Assembly (NCBI RefSeq): GCF_002160065.1
Contig: NZ_NFJW01000003.1
Span: forward strand, 145,571 to 209,570
Direction: 5' to 3'
Length of the DNA stretch: 64,000 bases
Source of the DNA: Collinsella sp. An2
GTDB taxonomy: Bacteria; Actinomycetota; Coriobacteriia; Coriobacteriales; Coriobacteriaceae
Shown here: piece by piece, positions 52,064-61,209 of the stretch
Numbering within the stretch: the stretch's first letter is position 1
Layout: the number at the start of each line of letters is the position of its first letter
The notes under the pieces: generated by a model
What the model saw: only the letters and a program-made list of their open reading frames with translations
Databases searched by the model: none
What the model was told of the DNA's origin: nothing
Position numbers and translations under genes: made by a program

Positions 52064-52920
52064 AGGTCTTCCTGGTTCCCAACTATTCCAAGACCGAAGC
52101 CGTCGAGAGCGGCCTTTCGCTTGAGCTTTGGCTGACGCGCCATGGTTACGAGGTCGCCTGGGCGCAAGACCGGCGCAGCAAGATCGTATCGGCTCCGGAT
52201 ATCGAAGGCGCCGACCTGGTCATCTCGCTTGGCGGCGACGGCACGCTGCTGCGTGCTGCTCGAATCGTAGGGTCTCGCGAGATTCCCATCTTGGGCATCT
52301 CTTACGGGCATCTGGGTTTCCTGACCGCTGCGAGCCCCGAGGAACGTGACGTTCTCCGCGTGGTGGAGGACGCGCTGGCCGGAGAGCTCCATGTGAGTCG
52401 TCGCGCGACCCTAGCGTGCACCGTGGAGGCGGCGCACCAGGACGGCACAACCGAGGTCGTGGACGCCGTCGGACTCAACGATTTGGCGCTGACCCGCGGC
52501 CCGCTCTCCGACATGGTGGAGTTCGACATCACGGTGTCCGGGCATCACATCGATCGGCTGCGCGGCGACGGCGTGGTGGTCTCGACTGCGACCGGCTCGA
52601 CCGGCTATGCGCTTTCTGCCGGCGGCCCTATCGTGAGCCCCGACTATGCCGGCATGGTCTGCGTGCCCATCGCGCCTCATACCATCCAGGCGCGCGCGTT
52701 TCTCACCTCTCCCTCGGACGTCGTCGAGATCTCGCTTTCGCACGACCGTCCCTCCGTTCCCGCCATCGCGGTCGATGGTCAGTTTATAACGTGTGAAGGT
52801 GCGGTGGAACGTGTGACCGTACGCCGGGGAGACGCCGACATCCTGCTTTTGGACTTTGGTCCCGAGAGCTTCTATAACTCGGTTTCCCGCGTGTTCTATG
52901 GGGTGCGTCGCCATGATTGA
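52060..52920 (+). CDS. nadK: NAD kinase
   Basis: NadK phosphorylates NAD to NADP. The 286 residues carry the GGDGT motif (58-62), ILGISYGHLGFLTA, the GLNDLALTRG segment and the glycine-rich TATGSTGYALSAGGPIV, then PIAPHTIQAR. The order tlyA-nadK-recN is widely conserved in Gram-positive bacteria. It overlaps tlyA by four bases and recN by eight, so all three are co-translated. Confidence 0.95.
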   Translation: MKVFLVPNYSKTEAVESGLSLELWLTRHGYEVAWAQDRRSKIVSAPDIEGADLVISLGGDGTLLRAARIVGSREIPILGISYGHLGFLTAASPEERDVLRVVEDALAGELHVSRRATLACTVEAAHQDGTTEVVDAVGLNDLALTRGPLSDMVEFDITVSGHHIDRLRGDGVVVSTATGSTGYALSAGGPIVSPDYAGMVCVPIAPHTIQARAFLTSPSDVVEISLSHDRPSVPAIAVDGQFITCEGAVERVTVRRGDADILLLDFGPESFYNSVSRVFYGVRRHD

Positions 52921-54547
52921 TGAGGTACAGGTCAACAATCTTGCGCTGATCCGCGAAGGGTCGCTTGAGCCGGGTGCGGGGCTTACGGTGCTCACGGGCG
53001 AGACCGGTGCTGGTAAGACGGCACTGCTCTCGGCGCTGAAGCTCCTCATGGGCGAGCGCGCCGATGCCTCCCAGGTTCGCCAGGGTGAAGACGCCGCCTC
53101 GGTCACCGGCCGGTTCTTTCGCGATGCCCACGACACCGAGGGCATGGTCGTGACACGCCGGCTTGGTGCCGACGGCCGGAGCCGTGTGCGTATCGACGGC
53201 CAGCTTGCCGGTGTTCGCGAGCTTGCGTCGCGCGTGGGGCCCCTCATCGACCTGTGCGGTCAGCACGAACATCAGCGGCTGCTCGATCCCGCCTCACACG
53301 TGGATATGGTCGATGCGTGGGCGGGTCCTGCGGTCCAGGAGGCGCTTGAGGCGTATCGCGCACGGTTGCACGAGGCGCGTGCTGCCGCGCGCGAGCTTGA
53401 CCGCGTGAGAGAGGCTTCGCGCACGCAGGGAGCCCGCCTTGAGGAGGCCCGCTTCACTGTTGAGCGTATCGATGAGGTCGATCCGCATGAAGGTGAATAT
53501 GAAGAGCTTGAAGAGACGCTGCCTCGGGCCGAGCATGCCGAAATTCTGGCGCGTACGGCACATGAGGCGAGCGAGCTTGTGGCGGGGGATAACGGCGCGC
53601 TCGACGCCCTGAACGCCGCAATCGCGGAGCTTTCGCGCATGGGCTCTGTGGATGCGAAGCTCTCCCAGTTCGCCGAAACGCTCACAGGCGCGGCCATCAC
53701 CTTGGAAGACGCCGCGGCGGACCTCCGGCGCTATCGAGACGATGTTGATTTCGACCCCGAAGAGCTCGCCCAGGCTCAGGAGCGCTTCGGTGCGCTCAAG
53801 GGGCTGCTGCGACAGTTTGGCCCACAGATGCAGGATGTCTTCACCGCTCGTGACGAGGCCCGGGAGTTGCTGAGTCTCGTCGACGATGCCGATGAGCGCC
53901 TCCGCCGTGCCCAACAGGCGCTCGATACGGCAGAGGCGGCCCTTACCAAGGCGGCGAAGGCCCTCACGCGTCGGCGCAACGAGGCCGCGCCGCGGTTCTG
54001 CCGTGAGGTGGGCAAACAGATGGCACGCCTTGAGATGGGCCACGCGGAGCTTGTGTGGGAGTCCAAGCCCCTGCCGCGTGAACGATGGACTGATGCGGGA
54101 CCTTGCGCTTGCGAGCTGCTTTATCGTGCCGGGTCGGGTCTTACACCGCGTCCGCTGCGGCGAATTGCCTCGGGAGGCGAGCTGTCGCGCGTCATGCTTG
54201 CCAGCAAGGTCGTGCTCGGCGAGGCCGACGGTGTGGATACGCTCGTCTTTGACGAGGTCGACGCCGGCGTCGGTGGCGCTGTGGCCCGCTCGCTTGCTGC
54301 AGTCTTGGCCGATCTTGCACGCACACATCAGGTGATCGTGGTCACGCACCTTGCACAGGTTGCCGTCATGGGAAAGACGCACTACGTGGTGCGAAAGCTC
54401 GACGGCGACGTTCCCGAGACCAAGTTGGAGCGCGTCGAGGGTGACGAACGCGTGCGGGAGATCGCGCGCATGCTCTCGGGAGACGCCTCCGACGCCTCGC
54501 TTGCCCATGCTCGTCAGATGCTCGATGAAGCGGGCTACGAAGCCTAG
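52913..54547 (+). CDS. recN: DNA repair protein RecN
   Basis: RecN is an SMC-like ATPase that holds broken DNA ends during recombination repair. The 544 residues begin with Walker A GETGAGKT (29-36) and LIDLCGQHEHQRLLDP, have two coiled-coil arms, and end with the ABC signature ASGGELSRVMLASKVVL and Walker B DTLVFDEVDAGVGG, then VVTHLAQVAVMG. The ATG lies inside the nadK end. It converges on the minus-strand aro operon. Confidence 0.95.
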   Translation: MIDEVQVNNLALIREGSLEPGAGLTVLTGETGAGKTALLSALKLLMGERADASQVRQGEDAASVTGRFFRDAHDTEGMVVTRRLGADGRSRVRIDGQLAGVRELASRVGPLIDLCGQHEHQRLLDPASHVDMVDAWAGPAVQEALEAYRARLHEARAAARELDRVREASRTQGARLEEARFTVERIDEVDPHEGEYEELEETLPRAEHAEILARTAHEASELVAGDNGALDALNAAIAELSRMGSVDAKLSQFAETLTGAAITLEDAAADLRRYRDDVDFDPEELAQAQERFGALKGLLRQFGPQMQDVFTARDEARELLSLVDDADERLRRAQQALDTAEAALTKAAKALTRRRNEAAPRFCREVGKQMARLEMGHAELVWESKPLPRERWTDAGPCACELLYRAGSGLTPRPLRRIASGGELSRVMLASKVVLGEADGVDTLVFDEVDAGVGGAVARSLAAVLADLARTHQVIVVTHLAQVAVMGKTHYVVRKLDGDVPETKLERVEGDERVREIARMLSGDASDASLAHARQMLDEAGYEA

Positions 54548-54581
54548 GCGTCGCTTATTTTAGGTTTTGTATCGCGCCGTC

Positions 54582-54619
54582 CTGCGCGCCGGGCGAACCG
54601 TGCATCGTCTGGCGCGCAG
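54582..54619. terminator. Hairpin between convergent recN and aroQ
   Basis: CTGCGCGCC (54582-54590) and GGCGCGCAG (54611-54619) form a perfect 9-bp stem in the 82-base gap. There is no T-run on either side, so bidirectional termination is only probable. Confidence 0.45.
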
Positions 54620-54629
54620 CTAGATGTTG

Positions 54630-55073
54630 TTAGCGCTCTGCAAGCAGGTGTTCGGAAAGCACCTGAAGGGCGTGGCGATAACCGTCGAGTCCCTCGCCGG
54701 TGATGGTGGCAAAGCATGCCATACCAGGGTAGGACACCTGGCGGAAATCCTCGCGCTCTTCGACCGCCGAGATATGGACCTCGACAGCGGGCAGCGCGAC
54801 GGCCTTGAGCGCATCGAGAATCGCGACGCTGGTATGCGTGTAGGCCGCGGGGTTGATGACGATGCCGTCGAACGTTCCGTAGGCTTCCTGGATCTTATCG
54901 ACGATCGCGCCCTCGTGGTTGGACTGGAAGATCTCGGCCGTATCGAAGCCGAACTCCTTTGCGGCGTCGCGACAGATGGTCTCGAGGGTTGCGTAGGTCT
55001 CCTTGCCATAGATATCCGGCTCGCGGATGCCAAGCATGTTGAGGTTGGGCCCGTTGATGATCAGTACCTTCAT
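54630..55073 (-). CDS. aroQ: 3-dehydroquinate dehydratase, type II
   Basis: AroQ converts 3-dehydroquinate to 3-dehydroshikimate, step three of the shikimate pathway. The 147 residues have LIINGPNLNMLGIREPDIYG (catalytic Tyr near 22), FQSNHEGAIVDKI, INPAAYTHTSVAILDAL and the His in VEVHISAVEERE. It is the last gene of the minus-strand operon. GGGAGG upstream of the ATG supports the start. A hairpin at 54582-54619 may end the transcript. Confidence 0.96.
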   Translation of the reverse strand: MKVLIINGPNLNMLGIREPDIYGKETYATLETICRDAAKEFGFDTAEIFQSNHEGAIVDKIQEAYGTFDGIVINPAAYTHTSVAILDALKAVALPAVEVHISAVEEREDFRQVSYPGMACFATITGEGLDGYRHALQVLSEHLLAER

Positions 55074-55124
55074 GGGAACCTCCCGATAAGCGAAACGTAA
55101 AACAACGGCTGCGAGGTGGTCGCG

Positions 55125-56360
55125 TCAGTGGTTCTCGAGCGCATCGAGCGCGACGCGTGCGGTCTCCCCCGGCGAGGGCTGGGAGGGCACGATGACGTCG
55201 GCCCATGCTCGATAGAGCGGCATGCGGACCTCGGCGAGGTGGGCGACGCCATCCCGTGCGGAGATGGGACGGCCCTTGCTTGAAAGCTCGTCCAGCGGGC
55301 GATCGAGCATGACGATGCGGCTGTTCTGGTGGAGGAGCGGATAGTTTTCGGGGCGTGTCACAACGCCACCGCCGCAGGAGATGACAAGCCCACTCTGTTT
55401 GGCTATGTCGCCGAGCGTGGCGGTCTCCTCTGTGCGGAAGGCGTCCTCACCCTCGGTGGTGATGACGTCCGAGCAGCTGCGCCCCAGGCGGCGCTCGAGC
55501 TCCCAGTCGAGGTCGACATGTGTGCGACCCAGGCGTGCAGCGATTGCCTGCCCGACGCGGGTCTTTCCCGAGCCGGGCATGCCGATGAGGGCGATGTTCT
55601 GCTCGTTGTTCGAGATCTTCCTGGTAAGCGCGGCGACCTCGCGCGCAAACGGCGTCGCCCCGCAGAAGAGCGTATCTGCGGCAGCCGCCTGCGCGACCAG
55701 CATGAGCAGACCGCCGACGGCGGGGATGCCTCGGCGCTCGGCCTCCATCATGAGCGCGGTGCGCGCCGGGTTATAGACGATGTCCACCACGCCCTCAAGG
55801 GCGGCGAAGGCCTCTAAGGATGCAGGCGAGGCGGGGCAGGCGGGATACATCCCGACGGGGGTGGCGTTTACCACGAGGGCCGCATCGGCGTAGGCCCCCA
55901 GGTCGTCATAGGTTACCGGGCCGCGACGCGATACCGAGATCGCCTGCGCGCCCATGTCCTCAAGAACGGCCAGGCAGGTCGAGCCCGCCCCTCCGGTCCC
56001 GCCGAAGACCACGGCGCGCTTGCCTGCGACGTCTACGCCTGAGGCCTCAACAAGGGCCTTGAACCCGGCGTAGTCGGTATTGTCTCCCAGCAGGGTGCCG
56101 TTGGCGCGCCGCACGATGGTGTTGACGTTGCCGAGCTTTTGCGCTGCAGGGGTGAGCTCGTCCAGGTAGGGTACGACGGCGCGCTTGTAGGGTATGGTCA
56201 CGTTGATGCCGTCCCACGCGCCGTCGCGCAGGAAGGACTCGACATCCTCGGGCTCTCGCTCAAAGAGCTCGTAGTCAAGACCCACCAGTTCGCGATGGAT
56301 GAGCGGGGAGTAGCTGTGGCCAAGCTTTCGTCCCAAAAGTCCGAAGCGCGCCGTTCCCAT
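55125..56360 (-). CDS. aroE/aroK: Bifunctional shikimate dehydrogenase / shikimate kinase fusion
   Basis: This 411-residue fusion carries out two consecutive steps, reduction of dehydroshikimate and phosphorylation of shikimate. The AroE part (about 1-245) has KLGHSYSPLIHRELVG, INVTIPYKRAVVPYLD with the catalytic Lys, GDNTDYAGFKAL, GGTGGAGSTCLAVL and NATPVGMYP. The AroK part (from about 250) has LIGMPGSGKTRVGQAIA, DLDWELERRLG, EDAFRTEETATL and SCGGGVVTRPENY. GGAGGT before the ATG at 56360 decides the start, which overlaps the pheA stop (TAATG); an extra 15 upstream residues are possible but unsupported. Confidence 0.94.
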   Translation of the reverse strand: MGTARFGLLGRKLGHSYSPLIHRELVGLDYELFEREPEDVESFLRDGAWDGINVTIPYKRAVVPYLDELTPAAQKLGNVNTIVRRANGTLLGDNTDYAGFKALVEASGVDVAGKRAVVFGGTGGAGSTCLAVLEDMGAQAISVSRRGPVTYDDLGAYADAALVVNATPVGMYPACPASPASLEAFAALEGVVDIVYNPARTALMMEAERRGIPAVGGLLMLVAQAAAADTLFCGATPFAREVAALTRKISNNEQNIALIGMPGSGKTRVGQAIAARLGRTHVDLDWELERRLGRSCSDVITTEGEDAFRTEETATLGDIAKQSGLVISCGGGVVTRPENYPLLHQNSRIVMLDRPLDELSSKGRPISARDGVAHLAEVRMPLYRAWADVIVPSQPSPGETARVALDALENH

Positions 56361-57505
56361 TACATGACCTCCGTGTAGCTCCCGAAGTAGGTGTAGTTCT
56401 CGCACACGTCGTCTAGGGCGTCGAGGAGGGTCTCCAGAGACTGGGTTCCCACCGGGCAGTCCAGGTCGAAGTAGAACATGAACTCGAAGTCGCGGCCGGC
56501 GATGGGGCGGCTCTCAAGCTTTACCAGGTTGATGTCGAGGGCATAGAAGCGCTCGAGCACGCGATAGAGCGAGCCGGGCTCGTGGGGAACCGTGAGCATG
56601 AGCGAGGTGCGCGTCGCGCCAGGGTAGATCTGAGGCTCAGCCGCGATCACGACGAAGCGGGTGTAGTTGTTGTCGGAGTCCTGGACGTCCTCGTCAAGAA
56701 TCTCGAGGTCATAGAGGGGGGCGCAGCTGCGCGAGCAGAGCGCGGCGACGTCGGTACGGTCGGTGTGCGCGACGAATTCCGCAGCCTCGGCGGTGTTCTC
56801 GTAGACGGTCACCTTCACGCCCAGACGGTCGAGGTAGTCGGCGCACTGTGCCACGGCCTGCTCGTGCGAGAAGACCTCCTTCACGTCCTCGATGCGCACA
56901 CCCGGCTTGGCCAGGAGGTTGTGGTCGATTTTGAGGCGCAGCGAGCGCACGATGGAGAAGCGGTACTCGGCAAGCAGGTCGTAGACGGCGTTGACCGAGC
57001 CGGCCGTGGAGTTCTCGATGGGCACGACGCCAAAATCGCAGAAGCCGTCGCGAACGGCGCGGAAGACGCCTTCGAACGTGTTGAAGTACGTGATGCCCGG
57101 CACGTGGAAGAGGCGCGACGCGGCGATCTGGCTGTAAGCGCCTTCAACGCCCTGGCAGGCCACCATGGCGGTTGCGGGAAAGGGCTCGTCGACCGGCTTG
57201 AGCGCGGCACGCGCGGAGGCGGAGAGGCTCTTGGGGTCGTCGGCGTGCAGGACCCGCTGCTGCTCGGCCTTATTCATGCTCATGAGCAGCGAGAACAAGG
57301 ATACGGCCTGGGGACGGATCTGCTCGGGAGTTCCCTGGGCGATCTCGAGCAGCTTGGTGCGCTCACGCGCGGGGTCGAAGACCGGCTTGCCCTCGGCAGA
57401 TTTAGCGGCAACGACGTCGTCGGCCAGCTCGAGGCGACGGACAAACAGGTCGAGGAGCTGCTTGTCGATGGCGTCGATCTGGGTGCGGACTTCGGTGAGG
57501 TTCAT
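56360..57505 (-). CDS. pheA: Chorismate mutase / prephenate dehydratase (P-protein)
   Basis: This bifunctional enzyme leads from chorismate to phenylpyruvate for phenylalanine. The 381 residues have an AroQ-type chorismate mutase (about 1-85, RTQIDAIDKQLLDLFVRRLE), prephenate dehydratase (about 110-285, GVEGAYSQIAASRLF, GVVPIENSTAGSVNAVYDLL, NNYTRFVVIAAE) and a C-terminal ACT domain with the Phe-binding ESRP (KLESRPIAGRDFEFMFY), so feedback inhibition is expected. AAGGAG precedes the ATG. A 99-base gap with a hairpin separates it from aroC. Confidence 0.95.
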   Translation of the reverse strand: MNLTEVRTQIDAIDKQLLDLFVRRLELADDVVAAKSAEGKPVFDPARERTKLLEIAQGTPEQIRPQAVSLFSLLMSMNKAEQQRVLHADDPKSLSASARAALKPVDEPFPATAMVACQGVEGAYSQIAASRLFHVPGITYFNTFEGVFRAVRDGFCDFGVVPIENSTAGSVNAVYDLLAEYRFSIVRSLRLKIDHNLLAKPGVRIEDVKEVFSHEQAVAQCADYLDRLGVKVTVYENTAEAAEFVAHTDRTDVAALCSRSCAPLYDLEILDEDVQDSDNNYTRFVVIAAEPQIYPGATRTSLMLTVPHEPGSLYRVLERFYALDINLVKLESRPIAGRDFEFMFYFDLDCPVGTQSLETLLDALDDVCENYTYFGSYTEVM

Positions 57506-57588
57506 GGGTTGACTCCTTATGGTGATGTGGTTGCAGGATGAGGTGGCCGCACGATGGGAATGCTTACGGCCCGGTTCGACACAATAAC

Positions 57589-57610
57589 GCGTGGCGCAAA
57601 AGCGTCACGC
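57589..57610 (-). terminator. Hairpin at the aroC stop
   Basis: GCGTGACGC and GCGCCACGC (minus strand) flank a TTTT loop and overlap the aroC stop codon. Followed by GTTATTGTG, it may cause partial termination before pheA. Confidence 0.35.
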
Positions 57611-58768
57611 GCTCATAAATCGCTCAGAACGCTCGGGGGCGCTGCAGCCGTCCTGCTCCTGTGCGGGCGGTACCACGAAGCGCCCGTCTTCAAGCAGGGC
57701 GTCGAAGAGCGCGAGCGCACAGGCCGCCTCGGCCACGGGGACGGCACGCGGTACGATGCACGGGTCGTGACGACCGCGCACCTTAAGGTCGGCGTTGACG
57801 CCGTCATCGAGGTCGACGCTGTGCTGCGTGCGCCCGATAGAAGCCGTGGGCTTTACGGCCATCTTCCACACGATGGGCATGCCGGTCGAGATGCCACCTA
57901 GGATGCCGCCTGCGTTGTTCGTTTGGGGACGAACCTGGCCCTCGTCCATGCGATAGGCGTCGTTGTCCTCGCTGCCGCGCAGACGGGCGCAGCCAAAGCC
58001 GGCGCCGAAGTCCACGCCCTTGACCGCCGGTATGCCGAAGGCGATACGCGCGATGCGGTTCTCGATACCATCGAACATGGGGTCGCCAACGCCTACCGGC
58101 ATGCCGTAGGCGGCGCACTCGATCACGCCTCCGACGCTATCGAGGCTGTTCTTCGCACCCAAGATCACCTCGTGCATGCGCCGGGCTGCCTCGGCGTCGA
58201 TGCAGGGAAGCTCGTTGTTCAGAATGGACGTGAGCTGGGCTTCGTCAAGTTGCAGGGGGTTCAGCCGCGCGTCTGCGGTGCCCTCGGGGCCGAGGCTCAC
58301 AATATGGGCGGCGATGCGGATGCCCTGCGCACGCAACGCCTGCAGGGCGATGCCACCGGCAATGCAGAGCGGGGCGGTCAGGCGGCCGGAGAAGTGCCCG
58401 CCGCCCGCGACGTCATGGTAGTTGCGGTATTTGACGCGCGCCGGATAATCGGCATGACCCGGTCGCGGCACGCGGCGAAGCTCCGCGTAGTCCTGCGAGC
58501 GCGTGTTGGTGTTATGGATGAGCGCCGCGATGGGGGCGCCGTTCGTGTGGCCATCGGTTATGCCTGCCACGAACTCGGGGCGGTCTGCCTCGCGTCGGGT
58601 GGTCGCGGTGTCCGAGCGGCCGGGGGCGCGTCGCTCCAAGAAACGCTGGAGCTCGTCCATATCGACAGCAATACCTGCGGGAATGCCGTCCAGCGTGCAC
58701 CCAATCGCGGGGGAGTGGGACTGCCCGAAGATGCTCAGGTGAAGCACGTTGCCAAAGATGGATGCCAC
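57605..58768 (-). CDS. aroC: Chorismate synthase
   Basis: AroC makes chorismate from EPSP with reduced FMN. The 387 residues carry the family signatures FGQSHSPAIGCTLDGIPAG, RRVPRPGHADYPARVKY, the GGGHFSGRLTAPLCIAGG block and the C-terminal RGRHDPCIVPRAVPVAEA. It starts on GTG at 58768, overlapping the aroA stop (TAGTG), with GGAGGTG before it. Confidence 0.96.
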   Translation of the reverse strand: MASIFGNVLHLSIFGQSHSPAIGCTLDGIPAGIAVDMDELQRFLERRAPGRSDTATTRREADRPEFVAGITDGHTNGAPIAALIHNTNTRSQDYAELRRVPRPGHADYPARVKYRNYHDVAGGGHFSGRLTAPLCIAGGIALQALRAQGIRIAAHIVSLGPEGTADARLNPLQLDEAQLTSILNNELPCIDAEAARRMHEVILGAKNSLDSVGGVIECAAYGMPVGVGDPMFDGIENRIARIAFGIPAVKGVDFGAGFGCARLRGSEDNDAYRMDEGQVRPQTNNAGGILGGISTGMPIVWKMAVKPTASIGRTQHSVDLDDGVNADLKVRGRHDPCIVPRAVPVAEAACALALFDALLEDGRFVVPPAQEQDGCSAPERSERFMSA

Positions 58769-60075
58769 TAGCGCACCTCCTCGATCTCCACGCGTCCTCC
58801 CAGGCTGCGGTAATGGCTGAAGAACAGCGGATACGACTTGTTGACGGCCTCAGCCCCGCGGATGACCACCGGCGACGTGCAGCGGGTGGCCGCGATGGCG
58901 GCCATCATGGCAATACGATGGTCGTTATGGGCCTCAATCGTGCCGCCCTGCAGCTGGGGCTTGCCATGGACGACGATGCTGTCCTCGTCGATGTGGATGT
59001 CGGCGCCGAGCGCGGCGAGGGTCTCGGTGACGGTGGCAAGGCGGTCGGATTCCTTCATGCGCAGGCGGCGGCAGTCCGAGATGACGGTCGTGCCATCGGC
59101 CACCGATGCAACCGCGGCAATGATGGGAACGAGGTCGGGGATGTCTTGGGCGCTCATCTCGAAGCCCTTGAGCTTGTCGGGCTGGATAACGGCGGCGTCG
59201 GTGCTGCGCCGCACGCCCGCGCCGAAGCGCGAGAGCGCTGCAAGCACGTTGCGGTCACCCTGTGCCGAGGTGAGCGAAAGTCCTTCGACGCCGATGGGGG
59301 CGGATCCCATGGCGCCTGCGCAGAGCCAGAAGGCCGCGTTCGACCAGTCGCCCTCGACGTACACCGTGCCGGGGGAGCGGTAGGTGACGTCGGGCACGGT
59401 GAACAGGGTGCCCGGCACATTGTCGGGAAGCGTGACGCGCTCAGTCTCGATGCGCACGCCGAAGCTTTTGAGCGCCTGGATGGTGAGGTTCACATACGGG
59501 CGGCTCTCGATGCGTCCCGAGACGAGGATTTCGGTCACGTGGCCTAAAATCGGCGCGGCGAGCATCAGTCCCGAGATGTACTGGGAGCTCACGTCGCCCG
59601 GCAGCTGGAAGCGACCCGGACGCATGCGCCCATGGGTGACGAGCGGGAAGGCGCCGACGCCTTCGAAGTCGCAGCCCGCCGCGAAGAGCTCATCGGTCAG
59701 GGCAGAGATCGGACGGGCACCGAGGCGCTCGGCTCCGGTGAAGACGGCTTCGGCGCCAAGCGCGCAGGCGACGGGCAGCATGAAGCGAAGCGTCGAGCCC
59801 GACTCGCCGCAATCGAGCGTGGGGGAGACGGGGCGAGCGGCGGCATCGGCGGGAACCGGCGTCACCTGGAAGCCGTCGGCCACGGCCTCGACCCGAGCGC
59901 CAAGCGCCTCGAGGCAGCGTGCAGTCGCCTCGATGTCGTCGCAGATGGTGTTGCACACCACGTGGGTGGGACGGTCGGCAAGCGCCGCCGCGATGATAAG
60001 GCGGTGCGCCACGGATTTCGATGCGATCGCGGGCACGGTGCCGGCAAGGGGAGTCGGTATGATGCGTGCGATCAT
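58768..60075 (-). CDS. aroA: 3-phosphoshikimate 1-carboxyvinyltransferase (EPSP synthase)
   Basis: AroA joins shikimate-3-phosphate and phosphoenolpyruvate. The 435 residues have SKSVAHRLIIAAALAD, the DCGESGSTLRFMLPVACAL region (LDCGESGSTLRF), GDVSSQYISGLMLAAP, the catalytic Asp in DLVPIIAAVASVADG and KESDRLATVTETLAALG, ending NDHRIAMMAAIA. The phosphoenolpyruvate-loop LNQAG-type glycine cannot be classed reliably by eye. The ATG overlaps the aroB stop by four bases, and GGAGG precedes it. Confidence 0.95.
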   Translation of the reverse strand: MIARIIPTPLAGTVPAIASKSVAHRLIIAAALADRPTHVVCNTICDDIEATARCLEALGARVEAVADGFQVTPVPADAAARPVSPTLDCGESGSTLRFMLPVACALGAEAVFTGAERLGARPISALTDELFAAGCDFEGVGAFPLVTHGRMRPGRFQLPGDVSSQYISGLMLAAPILGHVTEILVSGRIESRPYVNLTIQALKSFGVRIETERVTLPDNVPGTLFTVPDVTYRSPGTVYVEGDWSNAAFWLCAGAMGSAPIGVEGLSLTSAQGDRNVLAALSRFGAGVRRSTDAAVIQPDKLKGFEMSAQDIPDLVPIIAAVASVADGTTVISDCRRLRMKESDRLATVTETLAALGADIHIDEDSIVVHGKPQLQGGTIEAHNDHRIAMMAAIAATRCTSPVVIRGAEAVNKSYPLFFSHYRSLGGRVEIEEVR

Positions 60076-61193
60076 GCGTCTACCTCCACGGGGCTGTCTT
60101 GTTGTTCGGCAGTAACGGCGAGGCCGTCCTCAATGAAGGCGCGGAACTCGTCGAGCGGTGTCGTCACAATGACGCAGTCGCCAATGGCGCGCGGGATGAC
60201 GAGGTCGATGTGCCCACCGCGGCGCTTCTTGTCGTGCAGGGCGGCGGCATAAATCTCTTCGACCGTGCGACCGCAGGCGGTGTCGAGGCCGTGGCGACGG
60301 CACAGCGCATCGATGCGGCGCGGCACATCCTCCGAGCAGATGCCGCGCGTCGCTGCGGCGCGCGAGATCATGGTCATGCCGATGGCCACGCAGGTGCCAT
60401 GTCCCAGCCGGTACTGCTCGCCGGCCTCGACGGCGTGGCCGATGCTGTGGCCAAAGTTGAGCAGCTTGCGGAGGTTCGACTCGCGTTCGTCGGCCTGCAC
60501 CACGTCTCGCTTGATCGCGACGTTGCGGGCGACGATGCGCTCGACGGTGCTCAGGCTCTGGAGCAAAAGCTCATAGGTGAGCGGCGTCTCTTCCAAAAAC
60601 TCGAAGAGCTCGGGGTCGCGGATCACGCCGTGTTTGATCACCTCGCCGCAGCCGTCGGCGAACTGCTCTGGAGTCAGGGTGCCCAAGCAGCCCACGTCAG
60701 CAAGGACCACCCAGGGCTGCCAGAAGGCGCCCGCAAGGTTCTTGCCGCCCTCGAGGTCGATGGCGGTCTTGCCGCCGACCGAGGAATCGACCATCGCCAG
60801 CAGGCTCGTGGGCATCTGAGCGAGCTTGCAGCCGCGCATGTAGGTGGCGGCGGCCAGTCCGGCCACATCGCCCACCACGCCGCCGCCGAGCGCCACGACG
60901 ACGTCTTCGCGCGTGAACTCGTGGGCGGCCATGTCTTCGAGGATGTCGATGAGGGTTGCTGCGCGCTTGTGCTCTTCGCCGGCGGGGAAGGTATGGACGG
61001 CAACGTCGTAGCCGGCCTCGACAAGGCTCTTCTGCACGATGCTGGCGTACAGGGGACCCACGTTGCTGTCGGTCACGATCATGGCCTTCGCGCCGCTGCA
61101 AGCCTCGCGAATCATCTCGCCAGCCTGCTCTAGAAGGCGCGTGCCAACGTGGACGGTGTAGGGCCGCCCGGTGCTTACGCGTATGGTCTGCAA
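60072..61193 (-). CDS. aroB: 3-dehydroquinate synthase (intact copy)
   Basis: AroB cyclises DAHP to 3-dehydroquinate using NAD and a divalent metal. The 373 residues keep all active-site blocks: FPAGEEHKRAATLIDIL, VALGGGVVGDVAGLAAATY, QMPTSLLAMVDSSVGGKTAI, CGEVIKHGVI and NFGHSIGHAVEAG with RLGHGTCVAIGM. The start is the TTG at 61193 (MQTIRVSTG), 16 bases after the tyrA stop, with GGGAGG upstream; readings extending to 61412 run antisense-like through tyrA. It contrasts with the degenerate paralogue at 46615. Confidence 0.94.
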   Translation of the reverse strand: MQTIRVSTGRPYTVHVGTRLLEQAGEMIREACSGAKAMIVTDSNVGPLYASIVQKSLVEAGYDVAVHTFPAGEEHKRAATLIDILEDMAAHEFTREDVVVALGGGVVGDVAGLAAATYMRGCKLAQMPTSLLAMVDSSVGGKTAIDLEGGKNLAGAFWQPWVVLADVGCLGTLTPEQFADGCGEVIKHGVIRDPELFEFLEETPLTYELLLQSLSTVERIVARNVAIKRDVVQADERESNLRKLLNFGHSIGHAVEAGEQYRLGHGTCVAIGMTMISRAAATRGICSEDVPRRIDALCRRHGLDTACGRTVEEIYAAALHDKKRRGGHIDLVIPRAIGDCVIVTTPLDEFRAFIEDGLAVTAEQQDSPVEVDA

Positions 61194-61209
61194 GGTGATA
61201 GCCTCCCGT